Positions 24,460-36,692 of a stretch of DNA of 64,000 nt are shown one piece after another; positions within the stretch are counted from its first letter, which is position 1, and each line of letters opens with the position of its first letter. Source of the DNA: Hyperoodon ampullatus (Eukaryota; Chordata; Mammalia; Artiodactyla; Ziphiidae); the NCBI GenBank assembly GCA_949752795.1, contig OX457057.1, positions 105,861,513 through 105,925,512 of the forward strand, written 5' to 3'. The notes beneath the pieces were generated by a model. That model saw nothing but the letters and a program-made list of their open reading frames with translations. It did no database searches and was not told where the DNA came from. Position numbers and translations under genes: made by a program.

Positions 24460-24635
24460 TTCTTCTCAAACTTTAATGTACCTGTAAATAAACTGAGGAT
24501 CTTGTTAAAATATAGATTCTGTTTCAATGGGTCTGGAATAGGACCTAAGATTCTTCATTTCTAGTAAGTTCCTAGGTGAGACTGAGGCCTCTGGTCCACA
24601 GACTGTACTTTAAGTAACTAAGTCTTAGATAACCA
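24460..24635 (+). repeat. MER5A-like non-autonomous hAT element
   Basis: Resembles MER5A: 'cttctcaaactttaatgta', 'aggatcttgttaaaatatag', 'aatgggtctggaataggacc', 'catttctagtaagttcctag'. Both terminal regions are diverged. Confidence 0.65.
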
Positions 24636-26390
24636 AGCATTTGGATCAACTTGAATCTCAAATCACATACTACATGATAGGTGTGCCTGTGAGCTTTCAT
24701 GACAATATGGACCATAGTATCTCTCTGTAGTTTGGAGAGGTGGTAGCCTGTGGTCTTTCTTGCTTCAGGAGAATTTGTTAAGAACTTATAAGATCATCAG
24801 TAGCCCACAAAACCCTTCTCTTAAAACTTAAGTATATTTCTTTCTGGCCTTTGCTCATGTGAATTAAGGAGAGAGAGCACACAGCATATTTATCAATATA
24901 CATGCTTGGTGCTTTGGAAAAGGTCACAGCTGCCAAAGTGTTGCCACCTCCTTCTCTCCAACATTTCTGCTGAGCCAAAATGGTGCAGCTGAAGGATCCT
25001 CACCTTATCCAAGAGTGATGAGGTCAGAGCTTGTGCTGTATATTAGGTCACCATCTCTACCCAATGGTGCTGGTACACAAATCCTATTTAGATTATGATT
25101 TTATTCAGGAAATTTTAATAGGGGATGATGAGACTAATATAGAAAGAGGTTTACAAGCTATGTGACTGTCAAGGAACTTTACATCTCTATGTTTTAGTAC
25201 CCTTCTCTGTAAAATAGGTAATAGAAATTTGCAGGGTTTTTATAAGAATTAGAGATAATTTTAAAGTGCCTGCTACAATGAATGGTAGATATCACTATTG
25301 GCATTAATTATGCTTGTCATTAAGCACACCTGATATAATTATTTAAGGCAACTGGGGACAATAGTTAAGCCATTTGTTATTCAGACCTAACTCACTGTAT
25401 AGATCTGGCTAGAATAAAGATAGTTAGTGCATTCTGGTATTGAGACTTTTAAATAATTCATTGTGTCAGTGCTCTCATTACGACTGCATTTAAGCTCATT
25501 CAGTTTAATATATTAACCAGGGCTTTTAAAAGCCACTTTAAAGTTAAATGATAAACGTTAAAAATAGTTCATATAATTGTGAGTTTTGTAACTGGTGAAT
25601 ATGCTTCTAACATTCTTACCAGGTGAGAGTAGGTAGGGGCTATTTGATTTGCACTTCAGCACCTTCCCAAAATACATTTTAAAGTATGAAATAAGCAAAA
25701 CTCTGAGGCAGCTGGCATAATGCTTCCTAATAAGGCTTGGAGGCATAGCATAGCCTGTAAGGGTGTCTGCCCCATTAACTCTGCCTTATTTAGTTTCCCC
25801 CAAAGTTTTCTGGGGTAAGAGGGACATCCTGGTGCTTTCCTTAGCTCTCCCAACAAGGTCATACTTGAAAGACTTCAGCTTTGCTCACTGTGTTATCTAT
25901 TTGCTTTGCTTTCCACTTCCCCCATAACTTTCCTCTCTTTTCTTCTGCATCTGATGCAGGAGAGGAGTGAATGCTCCCTCATTGATCCATGTTGGTACAA
26001 AGGCCCTGAGGTCCACTTAAAGACATTAGGTGGCAGTAAATAAAATGAGTGGACTGGACATTAAATCACTTGGTGCCTAGCAGAAGCAGATGCACTAGAA
26101 GACTGAACTGGGGCAAGGCTTATATGCTTGTATCCATAAGGCTACTCAATACCCTTTACCCTGTGTTAAAGACAGTTGTAATTGGGGAAAGGCTTTCCTG
26201 CTCTTGGTCAGCTCCTTTTCTTCCTCCTGTGTTTTCACAAGTACAGTGAAGTTTCTGAGAAATAAAGCATGCTCTTCCATGCCCTGCATTTACCCACCCT
26301 CTCATAGTCTTCATCTAATTTTTGTCTCATATTTTTCCAAGGACTGTTTTATTTGGGAGCCCCTCTTCATTTATTCAGTTCAACAAAGTA
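24636..26390. other. Unassigned DNA with a MIR fragment
   Basis: A diverged sense MIR lies at about 25150-25310 ('gctatgtgactgtcaagga', 'ctctgtaaaataggtaatag'). No gene is recognised in the rest. Confidence 0.45.
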
Positions 26391-26629
26391 AAGAAGGAAA
26401 AGAGGGCTTCCCTGGTGGCGCAGTGGTTGAGAGTCCGCCTGCCGATGCAGGGGACACGGGTTCGTGCCCCGGTCCGGGAAGATCCCACATGCCACGGAGC
26501 GGCTGGGCCCATGAGCCATGGCCGCTGAGCCTGCGCATCCGGAGCCTGTGCTCCGCAACGGGAGAGGCCACAACAGTGAGAGGCCCGCGTACCGCAAAAA
26601 AAAAAAAAAAAAAAAAAGAAGGAAAAGAG
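26391..26629 (+). repeat. CHR-type SINE with 14-bp target-site duplication
   Basis: The SINE body and tail occupy 26405-26615, flanked by perfect copies of aagaaggaaaagag (26391-26404 and 26616-26629). The A box (tggcgcagtgg) and B box (ggttcgtgccc) look intact. A long A-run, low divergence and a perfect duplication mark a recent insertion. The frames crossing it (for example 26204-26635) are artefacts. Confidence 0.96.
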
Positions 26630-28105
26630 TTGTGAAAGTGACTTTTATATTTTCATTTTAGAAGCTACCAAATCACTCAAACTATCGCTCTTTAGTCATC
26701 CTAGCCTGTGTGCACACCTTTGTACACAAACAAGTTCGTTTACCCAAAAGTGAACAAAGGGCTTCTGTGCTTGTTTATATACTCTATTTAACTGAGGCAA
26801 GAAGACTGAGCATATGTATGGTATATACTTGTAAATGGTTTGATGTTCACATTGCAGGTAGTGTATGTCTCTGTATGTCTACTTGGTATGTGCTATTGAT
26901 TGGAGAATTCATAGACTGTGGAATCTCAGAGTTGGAAGAGTCCTCAAAGACAGTCTTCTAAAAAATGACTCATTTGATGCTTGAACCCCCTGTATGACTT
27001 TCTTATCCTAGGGTTTACCAGCGTTGGCTTGAATACCTCAATTTTCAGGAAACTTCCTACCTCTCCAAGCTGCCTGTATCATCTTCAACTGTATTTCTTC
27101 ACTTGGTCTGTGTGTTACACATGTGGATATATTTCATAGCCACCTATACCTAAGGCAGGGGTCCTATCCGTGACATATGTAGTTGGTAGCAGGTTAGATT
27201 TCTTTCAGTGAGAATCTGGGCATCACAAGCAAATTGTACACAGAGCAGTCATCTCTCCCTAAGCAGAGAGCCCGTTTGGGGTCCAAGTGCCTACTGTGTG
27301 GATCTCTGACGCCAAAGACTGCCAGTGCTTATGGGTTTCTCTCAGCTCCTTGGGAGACTCTCTTAACTACACAGTTGGAATAGTTCCCTGCTCACCTGCA
27401 GTACTCTGTCAGCAGGCAAGGAGAGCTTTAGGGCAGAAGCACAGGACACCAGGTTCTTCAAACCCCTCGCTGGGCCTTGGGGTAAACCCACACTCACAGT
27501 TGGGATGGCTTCCATTAACTAAAATACTCACACTTGTTTTTTACAACAGTTCTCAGGTTAAATTTCACCAATTGCTATTTTGGGTAGGGAACTATGGCAG
27601 AAGTGTCTCCAGATTCCGGTGTCTCTAATGCCTCTGTAAAGCCACCTTTCAGCATGATCCATTTGCTGTGCTTTCAAGGACTCAGCTGTGATGGTGCCTT
27701 CACAAGATTCAGCCCCAAAAGGCAAGTGGGGGTACCTGGGAAGGGCTTTTGAGGAGAGGAAGAACCTGGGACAGGCCACAATAGGAGTCTCCCTGCCTGA
27801 GTTGACTCATTCTTTGATATGTTGAAGCAACAGCAAGGGGTGGCTTCCAAGTTCCTGTCTGTGATGATAGATGAGTTTGGCCCTGCAGCCTGGACAACAG
27901 ATAGCAGTCAGCAGAACACAGATGTTGCAAGGCAGCCAAATTAATCTTTAGTGGGAATGTACAAGTTGGGCACTCATTAGAATATCTAATGGCCTAACCT
28001 CATTGCAAAGCAAGAGCTAATCTTACAGAATGGACTCTGGCCTAAAACCTTCCAGGTCTTGCTAAGGTTGAGGTATCCACTGATTCATGTGTGTAAGGAT
28101 TTCTT
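26630..28105. other. Unassigned DNA
   Basis: 26895-27120 is weakly like a very old mammal-wide repeat ('atctcagagttggaagagtc'). 27250-27950 looks single-copy. The frame at 27287-27628 has no recognised domain. Confidence 0.4.
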
Positions 28106-28312
28106 AAAAATATTTCAACCGGGGCCTCCCTGGTGGCGCAGTGGTTGAGAGTCCGCCTGCCGATGCAGGGGATACGGGTTCGTGCCCCGGTCTGGGAGGA
28201 TCCCATATGCCGCGGAGCGGCTGGGCCCGTGAGCCATGGCTGCTGAGCCTGCGCGTCCGGAGCCTGTGCTCCGCAACGGGAGAGGCCACGACAGTGAGAG
28301 GCCCGCGTACCA

Positions 28313-28350
<38 letters not shown>

Positions 28351-28357
28351 TTCAACC
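28106..28357 (+). repeat. CHR-type SINE with 15-bp target-site duplication
   Basis: The SINE lies at 28121-28342, with an A-tract of about 30 bases. It is flanked by aaaaatatttcaacc at 28106-28120 and 28343-28357. The long tail and perfect duplication point to a young insertion. The frame at 28141-28635 is a SINE shadow. Confidence 0.96.
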
Positions 28358-29238
28358 AAGAAGACCATGGTTTGAAATGTGTACTTTCTACAGCCTTTCT
28401 AGGGGAGTTGGAGCTCTGGGTAGTGGGCACTTGGGCTTTATCTAATCAGACTGAATCAGGTACATGTATGTGTAGTATAAGACAATGCAAGAATCTAACC
28501 CTGTGGGAGGCCTGGGTGAGAAGTACCCTCTTCTGCAGAAATATTTCCAGAGAAACATGCATTTCATGTGTTAGGGAACTGAACTTATTTTCTTTTTCCA
28601 TTAAGAAAGACTATATGATAACTGACCTAGATTAAAGTGGCTACTTGGCTGTGTAGAAGTGTGTGGAAAGAGTTGTTGACATCAGAGACCAAATGTATCT
28701 TGGGTAGCTTTCATTCTCCTAAATTAGAGGCGGTATCTTGATCTCTGCATTTATTTCTAGAATTGTATATAAAACTTTCAGGGAGTTTTTTTTTTTTTTC
28801 TGATTGTAAGGGTGCCATGTAGAAGTGGAGAGCCTTGTGAATCAAGCCCTTCTTTCAGTTTAATTTCTGAATAAATAAGAAAGGGGAATTGAGGGAAGAC
28901 ATTATTATCATAAATGGGATCAGAAAAATATATATAACAATTGAGTGGCTTACACCAGATACCTGGCAAGTCCAACAGAAATCAATGTTACACATCTGAT
29001 CCAGGGAGACCCTAGCTTATAAAAGGTACTGATCATGCATTACATCAGGACCATATAGTGGGTCTTCAGTGAACATTCATAGACACACTATCCAGAGACA
29101 AGAGGCAGTGTGCCTAATGCCAAATGCATGATATTTGAAGACAGACATGCATGTTTGGAACTTCTGTGAGCCTGAGATAGTTTTCTAAGAAATTAGGATA
29201 ATAATACCCCTCTTTCAAGGCCATTGGGAGGATTTCAG
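28358..29238. other. Unassigned DNA
   Basis: No gene is recognised. A T-run lies at about 28787-28800, and a weak sense MIR at 29150-29238. Confidence 0.4.
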
Positions 29239-29544
29239 ATCTAATTTTTTTTAATTAATTTATTTATGGCTGTGTTGTGTCTTTGTTTCTGTGCGAGGAT
29301 TTTCTCTAGTTGCAGCAAGTGGGGGCCACTCTTCATCACGGTGCATGGGCCTCTCACTATCGTGGCCTCTCTTGTTGCGGAGCACAGGCTCCAGATGCAC
29401 AGGCTCAGTAATTGTGGCTCACGGACCTAGTTGCTCCACGGCATGTAGGATCTTCCCAGACCAGGGCTCGAACCCATGTCCCCTGCATTGACAGGTAGAT
29501 TCCCAACCATTGTGCCACCAGGGAAGCCCCCACATCTAATTTTT
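29239..29544 (-). repeat. Older, longer CHR-type SINE with 11-bp duplication
   Basis: Antisense SINE body at 29250-29533. Its distal part (the complement of 'gcaactagagaaa'-type sequence and an AATAAATTAATT tail) makes it longer than the short poly-A copies and like the older copy at 54811-55380. Flanking atctaattttt at 29239-29249 and 29534-29544 is the duplication. It is more diverged than the short copies. Confidence 0.9.
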
Positions 29545-29894
29545 AAGTACTTGACAAGAGTGAGCCTATTCTTGTCAAGTGTAATGATGGATAATAATAC
29601 TAATGGTTGTTTCGGTAGCTCATTATCATGGAGCAAAGTTTAGGTCTGAGGAGCTTTCTGAGAGAGCATCGGGGTCTGAGTGGTAATCTAAGCTTACATC
29701 CCTTTCCTCAGAAAAGTAGGAGATATAGGTGCCCTCCACCCCAGGAAATTTGGTAGAGGATTTGGTACATGTCTTATGGAGATGACGTATCCCTGTCTGA
29801 TGTGGCCATTTCTTAGACTTCCACAAATAGAGTTGAAACTAGCACTCTCTAGAAGAAAGAGAAAAGGAAAAAAAAAAAAAAGAATCGATGGAAG
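29545..29894. other. Unassigned DNA
   Basis: Nothing recognisable. An A-run closes it at about 29868-29881. Confidence 0.4.
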
Positions 29895-32800
29895 TAACAC
29901 ACGAAGATTAAATATATATCATGAATAAGTGCATGGATTTAAAGGAAAATTTTGACCATAAATAGGAAACAAATAGGAATCTCAATAGAGAAATGGGGAT
30001 TAACAAAAGGAACCAAATGGGAATTTTAGAACTGTAAAAACAATATCTAAACTGAAAGACTTGCTGAATGGGCATATTATCACGTTAGATACTACAGAAG
30101 AAAATATTAGTGAATTTGAAGACATCACATTGGAAACTAGACAAACCAAAGTATACAGAAAAAAAAAGGCTGACAAGTAGAAACAATGAACAGAGCATTT
30201 AGTGACTTGTGGGAAATAATTAAATACCTTAAACATATCTGGAATTAGAGAACCAGAAGGAGAAGAGAGATAGATTGACACAGGAAAAGAATATTAAAAA
30301 AATTAATAGCAGAATTTTTTCCAAACTTATCAAAAATATAAGCTTACAGATCAACAATGCTCAGTGAACCCCAAGCAGTATAAACAGACATACAGACAGG
30401 CACACATAATAAAATTGTTGAAAACCAATGATAAAGAGAGGATCTTAAGGACAAACAGAGAAAAAGACAAATATAACAGAAGAGCAAAAAGACTTACAAA
30501 TAACTTCTCATCAGAAATGATGGAAGCTATAAGATAATGGAATGAGATCTTTAAAGTACTGGAAAAAAGAGTCAACCCAGAATTTCACTTCCCGTGAAAA
30601 TATTCCTCAAAATTACAGTGAAATAAAAACATTTTTTGTTAAACAGTGGAGGGATTTCATTTCCAGGCGACCTGCACTATTAGAATCATTAATGGAAGCT
30701 TCTCGGAGTGAAGAAAAATGATACAACATGGTGGAAATTCAGATCTACAGATAGTACTGAGAATGGAAAATATGTGGGTAAATATAGAAGACATTTTTTT
30801 CATTTCTTAATTTCTAAAAAGAGTATTGTCTTATTAAAGCAAAAATAATAACAGTGTATTGTGGGATTACGACACATTTAGAAGTAAAATATATAATAAT
30901 AGTAAAAGTAATGAGAGAAGGATAATTATAGCATACTGTTATAAGGATCTTAGATTATACACAAAGTGGTTTGATATTAATTAGTAGTAAATTGTGATAG
31001 ATTAAAACCCTAGTGAAATCACTTAGAAAAATAAATAGGTATAGTTAACAAGTTGGTAGAGGAGATACTAAATACCAAAAAATCACCAATCCATAGAATA
31101 TTGAAAAGGAGAGAAAAGATTGAAAAGGAGAGAAAAGGAACAACCATAACAATCAATAAATGTCATAAATAGAAAACAAATAGCAATATGGCAGCCATAT
31201 TGATAACTAACCATATTAATAACTGGATTGGAAAGTAAACCTAATATATGTTTTTTATAAGTAAGACACTTTAAGGATGACACAGGTGAAAGTAATGCAG
31301 TTGAAGATGCAGCATGCAACCAATACACATAAAGAATATGGGCTACCTATGTTCATATTATAGAAAATGGACTTAAAGACAAATAGTATTACTAGAGATA
31401 AAGAGGAATATTTCATAATGGTAAAAAGGTCAATTCACAAGGGAAAAAAAAACAGTCCAACAAAATTAAGTGTAATTCCTGGTTGATTTCAGTCTACTGC
31501 TTTGGTTTAGTATAAAGAAATACTAGGCCACAAGAGAAGAGTAAATATATGACGTACAGGGAGCTAAATAGTACCCTAAGAGCTAAGGGAAACTTCCTAA
31601 GTAAGGATAAACTTTGACGGGGGGATCACTCCCCAGGGCTGGAGTTCAGATCTCGGTGGAGAAGATGTGGTGCCAGCTCAATGATTGGCAGAGAAATTTC
31701 CTGTGCTGCCCAGATTATTGTTGGAACAACTGGATATCCAGATGTAGAAACATGAACTTGGATCATTACCTTGTACCATATATAAAATAATTAGCTCAGA
31801 AGTGGATCAGTGTGATCTAAATGTAAGAGCTAAAACTATAACACTTCTAGAAGAGAACATAAGGAAAATCTATGTGACCTTTGGTAAGGTAAAGATTTCT
31901 TAAATAGGATACAAAAGCACTAACCATAAAAGAAAAAAATTGATGAGCTGGATTTCTTCAAAATTCAAAACCTTTGCTCTCTGAAAGATACTGTGAATAA
32001 AATGAAAAGGCAAGCCACAGAGAGGGAGAAAATATTTGCAAAACAAAAAAACTGATAAGTAGCTTGTATCTGGAATATATAAAGAATCCTTATAGCTAAA
32101 TAAGGCAAACCAATTAAAAAATGGGCAAGAGAGATTTGAATAGACACTTAGCAAAGAAGATATATAAATGGCATATAAGCACATGTAAAGAAATTTATTA
32201 TCATTATTAAGGAACTGCAAATTAAAATCACTGTGACATACTGCACATCTACTATAATGAATTAAGTTTAACAAGACAGGCAGTACCAAATGTTGTAATG
32301 TTGTGAGGATATGGTGGAGCATCCTGAATTCTTGTATGTTTCTGGAGGGATTACAGAATGGTACAGTCACTTTGGAAAACAATTTGATGGTTTTTCAAAA
32401 AGTTAAACATTCACCTACCATATGAACCTTCAGTCTTACCCTTAGTTATTTGCCCAAGAGAAAATAAAAATGTATGTTCACACAAAGGCTTATATTTATG
32501 TAGTCATTGCAGTGTTATTCATAACAGTCAAAACTTTGAAACAATTCAAATGTCTATTACCTAGTTGATGGATAAACAGTCATTCATACACACACAGAAG
32601 AGTCCCAAGTAGTGCACTATTGATACAAAAAACATTGTGGATAAATACCAAAATCATTATACTAAGTGAAATAAGTCAGATACAAAAGACTACCCATATG
32701 ATTCCATTTATATGTATTTCTACAAAAGGCAAAAATATAGTGTCAGAAAATATATTAGTGGTTTTCAGATGCCAGGATTGACAGGGAGGGGTTTGAGTGC

Positions 32801-32995
32801 AAAAGGGCATGACAGAACTCTTTGAGGTAATGGAAATATTCTGTTTCATGATTGTTGTGTGATAGTTAGATGATTATATACATTTGTCAAAAATCATTGA
32901 AATGTACATTTTAAATTGTTGAATTGTATTTTATGTTAAGTATACCTCAATAAAGTTGATTAAAATATATACATATATAAAAGAAAAAAATTTCT
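29895..32995 (+). repeat. Old sense L1 with ORF1 and 3' parts, ORF2 mostly lost
   Basis: 30050-30640 resembles ORF1 of old L1s ('cagaaggagaagagaga', 'atcagaaatgatggaagc', 'acccagaatttcacttcc'). 31740-32990 resembles the ORF2 C-terminal region and 3' UTR, ending in 'gtatacctcaataaagttg' plus an A-rich tail. The distance is far too short for a complete ORF2, so an internal deletion or two separate copies is implied. No frame longer than about 80 codons survives on the sense strand. Confidence 0.75.
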
Positions 32996-34404
32996 TTTAC
33001 CTGTAATACTCAAGATCTTTGTATTTTATTATTTGAAAAGGTATTTAAATCTTGAAAGGCAAAAAACATATTGTTATAGGTATTTTCATGAAAATATAGG
33101 TAACTGCCTGATAATACACCACAATTTTAGAAAATATGTTTGATGCATTTATATAATGCACAGTGTAGAAAACTGTGCTGGCTCTTGGAGCAAAGGTTGA
33201 CAAAGTAACTGTGGGGCTTGACTCCATTCCAAGACTAAGAGAATAAACAGGATTCTTACTATTCTAACTTCCCATTTAAAGGATTGGGCCCATGGCCCTG
33301 AATTTATAGTTTGGTCCCAGTAGGCAGCAAAAGGATACCCCCAAATAAAAACAGAAGGAAGTTTGTCTTTAGTGAGTGAGACATAGCCTGATGATGTCCA
33401 GAACTGAGAGATTTTTCTGGGTGAAAAGCAGAGATGACAGGATTAGTGGGACAGGTATGTTAAGGTAAAGGAAACTTTTTTAAGAAACAAAATATCCAGC
33501 CTCAATGCCTAAGTCACTAAATATTACACAGAAATCCTTTCACACTGCTATTCCAATTAGGCCATAGTCAGCCAGCCCTAGATGTTCCTGAATGTGAGAA
33601 AAAAAATCTTCAACAGTCAGTTTGCAACAAGTTTTTACTGCACATATTGTTTGTTGGCTCAGCAGTTTATGCTTCAGTCACATCCAGAATCTTGACTTTG
33701 TTGTGGGCATCAGAACCTTATTTTCCCTCTGAATCTCTGCTTGCTGTAATCAGGATTGGGGTTTCAACTTCTCCTCAGCAGCCACAGGAGGCTACTAAAC
33801 ACAGACTCTGATGAGAAAGGCACCAGGGAATGTGAAACCTGGTATAGTGCTTAAGAATCATATCTCCAAGAGTGTACAGTCAATAACAATACTGAAGTTC
33901 AGTTTCTTGGGGGAATTTGTATTTGAACTAGAATTAGGCACTGTATGGATATTCAGACTTTTTTCCAAGAAGGATGTGGGTGAGAGGTAAAGCACAGTGA
34001 TTTTAAGATCAGGTAAATAATCTCTCTGTAACAGATTTAATCATTTATTCACTTATTCAGAGCATGTATGTTAAGTGCCTCCTGTGCAAACACATACTAT
34101 AGAAGGAAAAAAAAAGACAGTGTCCTTGTTCTCAAAGAGATAAAAATCTTTTTAGTAAAATAAGAAATGCATTCATGATAAATTCAGTAGGTAGACACAT
34201 TGTAAAAGTATTAATAGCAACCATCAAATTGAGTGCCATCTTTTGCTCAGTAACATAGCATATTTCCTACGAGGGTATATAGTATCTGGAGCCTCCTAGG
34301 TTTAAATCCTAGGAATTCTGCTTAAGTATTTGTTATTGTTATGTTCTCTTTTAAAAATATTACCTGAGATCCTCTAAGCAATCCTATAAAACAGGGATAA
34401 TAAT
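32996..34404. other. Unassigned DNA
   Basis: No gene or clear repeat; 34030-34110 is weakly L2/MIR-like. Confidence 0.4.
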
Positions 34405-36640
34405 CCCTCTTTTTTATTTATTTTTTAAATTTTATATTGGAGTATATTTGATTTACAATGTTGTGTTAGTTTCAAGTGTACAGCAAAGTGATTTAGTTAC
34501 ATGTATACAGATATCTATCCTTTTTCAGATTCGTTTCCCATATAGGTTATTATAGAGTATTGAGTATAGATCCTTGCTGATTGTTTATTTTATATATAGT
34601 AGTCTGTATATATTAATCCCAACCTCTTAATTTATTCCCTCCCCCCACCTTTCCCCTTTGGTAACCCTAAGTTTGTGAGTCTGTTTCTGTTTTGTTAAAT
34701 AAGTTCATTTGTATCATTTTTTTAGATTCCACATATAAATTATATCATATGATATTTGTCTTTGACTTAGTGTGATAATCTCTAGGCCCATCCATGTTGC
34801 TGCAAATGACATTATTTCATTCCTTTTTATGGCTGAGTAATATTCCATTGTATATATGTACCACATCTTCTTTATCCATTCCTCTGTTGGTAGACATTTA
34901 GGTCGTTTCCATGTCTTGGCTATTGTAAATAGTGCTGCAGTGAATATTGGGGTGCATGTATTTTTTTGAAGTATGGTTTTCTCCAGATATATGCCCAGGA
35001 GTGGGATTGCTGGATCATATGGTAGCTCTATTTTTAGTTTTTTAAAGAACCTCAATACTGTTCTCCATAGTGATGGTACCAATTTACATCCTCAGCAACA
35101 GTGTAGGAGGGTTCCCTTTTTGGCTGCACCCACTCCAGCATTTATTGTTTGTAGACATTTTGATGATGACCATTCTGACTGGTGTGAGGTGATACCTCAT
35201 TGTAGTTTTGATTTGCATTTCTCTAATAATTAGTGATGTTGAGCATCTTTTCCTATGCCCATGGGCCATCTGTATGTCTTCTTTGGAGAAATACCCATTT
35301 AGATCTTCTGCCCATTTTTTTTATTGGGTTGTTTGTTTTTTTTGCTATTGAGCTGTGTGAGCTGTTTGTATATTTTGGATATTAATCCCTTGTCTGTTGC
35401 ATCATTGGCAAATATTTTCTCCCATTCTGTGGATTGTCTTTTCATTTTGTTTATGGTTTCCTTTGCTTTGCAAAAGCTTTTAAGTTTCATTAGGTCTCAT
35501 TTGTTTATTTTTGTTTTTATTTTCATTACTCTAGGAGGTGGATCCAAAAAGATATTGCTGCGATTTATGCCAAAGTGTGTTCTGCCTATGTTTACCTCTT
35601 AGAGTTTTATAGTATCCGGTCTTACATTTAGGTCTTTAACCCATTTTGAGTTTATTTTTGAGTATGATGTTAGAGAATGTTCTAATTTCATTCTTTTACA
35701 TGTAGCTGTCCAGTTTTCGCAGTACCACTTATTGAAGAGACTGTCTTTTCTCCATTCTATATTCTTGCCTCCTTTGTCCTAGATTAATTAACCACAGGTG
35801 TATGGGTTTATTTCCTGGGCTTTCTATCCTGTTCCATTGATCTATAAGTCTGTTTTTGTGCCAGTACCATACTGTTTTGATGACTGTAGCTTTATAGTGT
35901 AGTCTGAAATCAGAGAGTCTGATTCCTCCAGCTCCATTTTTCTTTCTCAGGATTGCTTTGCCTCTTCAGGGTCTTTTGTGTTTACATACAAATTTTAAGA
36001 TTTTTTTTTTTGTTGTTCTAGATCTGCAGAAGATGACATTGGTAATTTGGTAGGGATTACATTGAATCTGTAGATTACCTTAGGTAGTATAGTCATTTTG
36101 ACAATATTGATTCTTCCAATCCAAGAACATGGTATATTTTTCCATCTGTTTGTGTCATCTTTCATCAGTGATTTCTTTCATCAGCTTCTTATATTGTTTT
36201 CGAAGTACATGTATTTTGCCTCCTTAGGTAGGTTTATTTCTAGGTATTTTATTCTTTTTGATGTGATGGTAAATGGGATTGTTTCCTTAATTTGTCTTTT
36301 GGCTCCTTCATTGTAAGTGTATTTATAGGAATGCAAGAGATTTCTGTGTATTAATTTTATATCCTGCAACTTTACCGAATTCATCAATGAGCTCTAGTAG
36401 TTTTCTGGTAGCATCTTTAGGATTTTCTATGTATAGTATCACATCATCTGCAAACAGTGACAGTTTTACTTCTTTTCCAATTTGTATTCCTTTTAATTCT
36501 CTTTCTTCTCCGATGGCTGTGGCTAGGACTTCCAAAACTGTGTTGAATATAAGTGGTGACAATGGACATCTTTGCCTTGTTCCTATCTTAGACGAAATGC
36601 TTTGAACTTTTCAACGTTGAGTATGATGTTGCAGAAAATA
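34405..36640 (-). repeat. 5'-truncated L1, antisense, with broken ORF2
   Basis: This copy starts with the complement of the L1 3' UTR. Minus-strand frames hold the ORF2 C-terminus (34714-35082, [11 protein letters not shown]) and the RT active-site block (36323-36562, with [14 protein letters not shown] is the L1 form of the catalytic motif). Frames between are disrupted. The element stops near 36640, inside the RT domain. Confidence 0.9.
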
Positions 36641-36692
36641 TTTTAAGAAATAGAGAAATGAGTTCAATAAATGATTCATATATTTTTCATTA

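Noticed and set aside
26204..26635. 143-codon plus-strand open frame
   Set aside because: It crosses a SINE and its poly-A tail; the GC-rich SINE body produces open frames on both strands in every copy.
28141..28635. 164-codon plus-strand open frame
   Set aside because: Its first third is SINE body and a lysine run from the poly-A tail; the rest has no domain.
31900..32382. 160-codon minus-strand frame
   Set aside because: It is antisense to the old L1 at 29895-32995 and has no domain.
29895..32995. Region as one complete L1
   Set aside because: The space between ORF1-like and 3' parts is too short for full ORF2, so it is either internally deleted or two copies.
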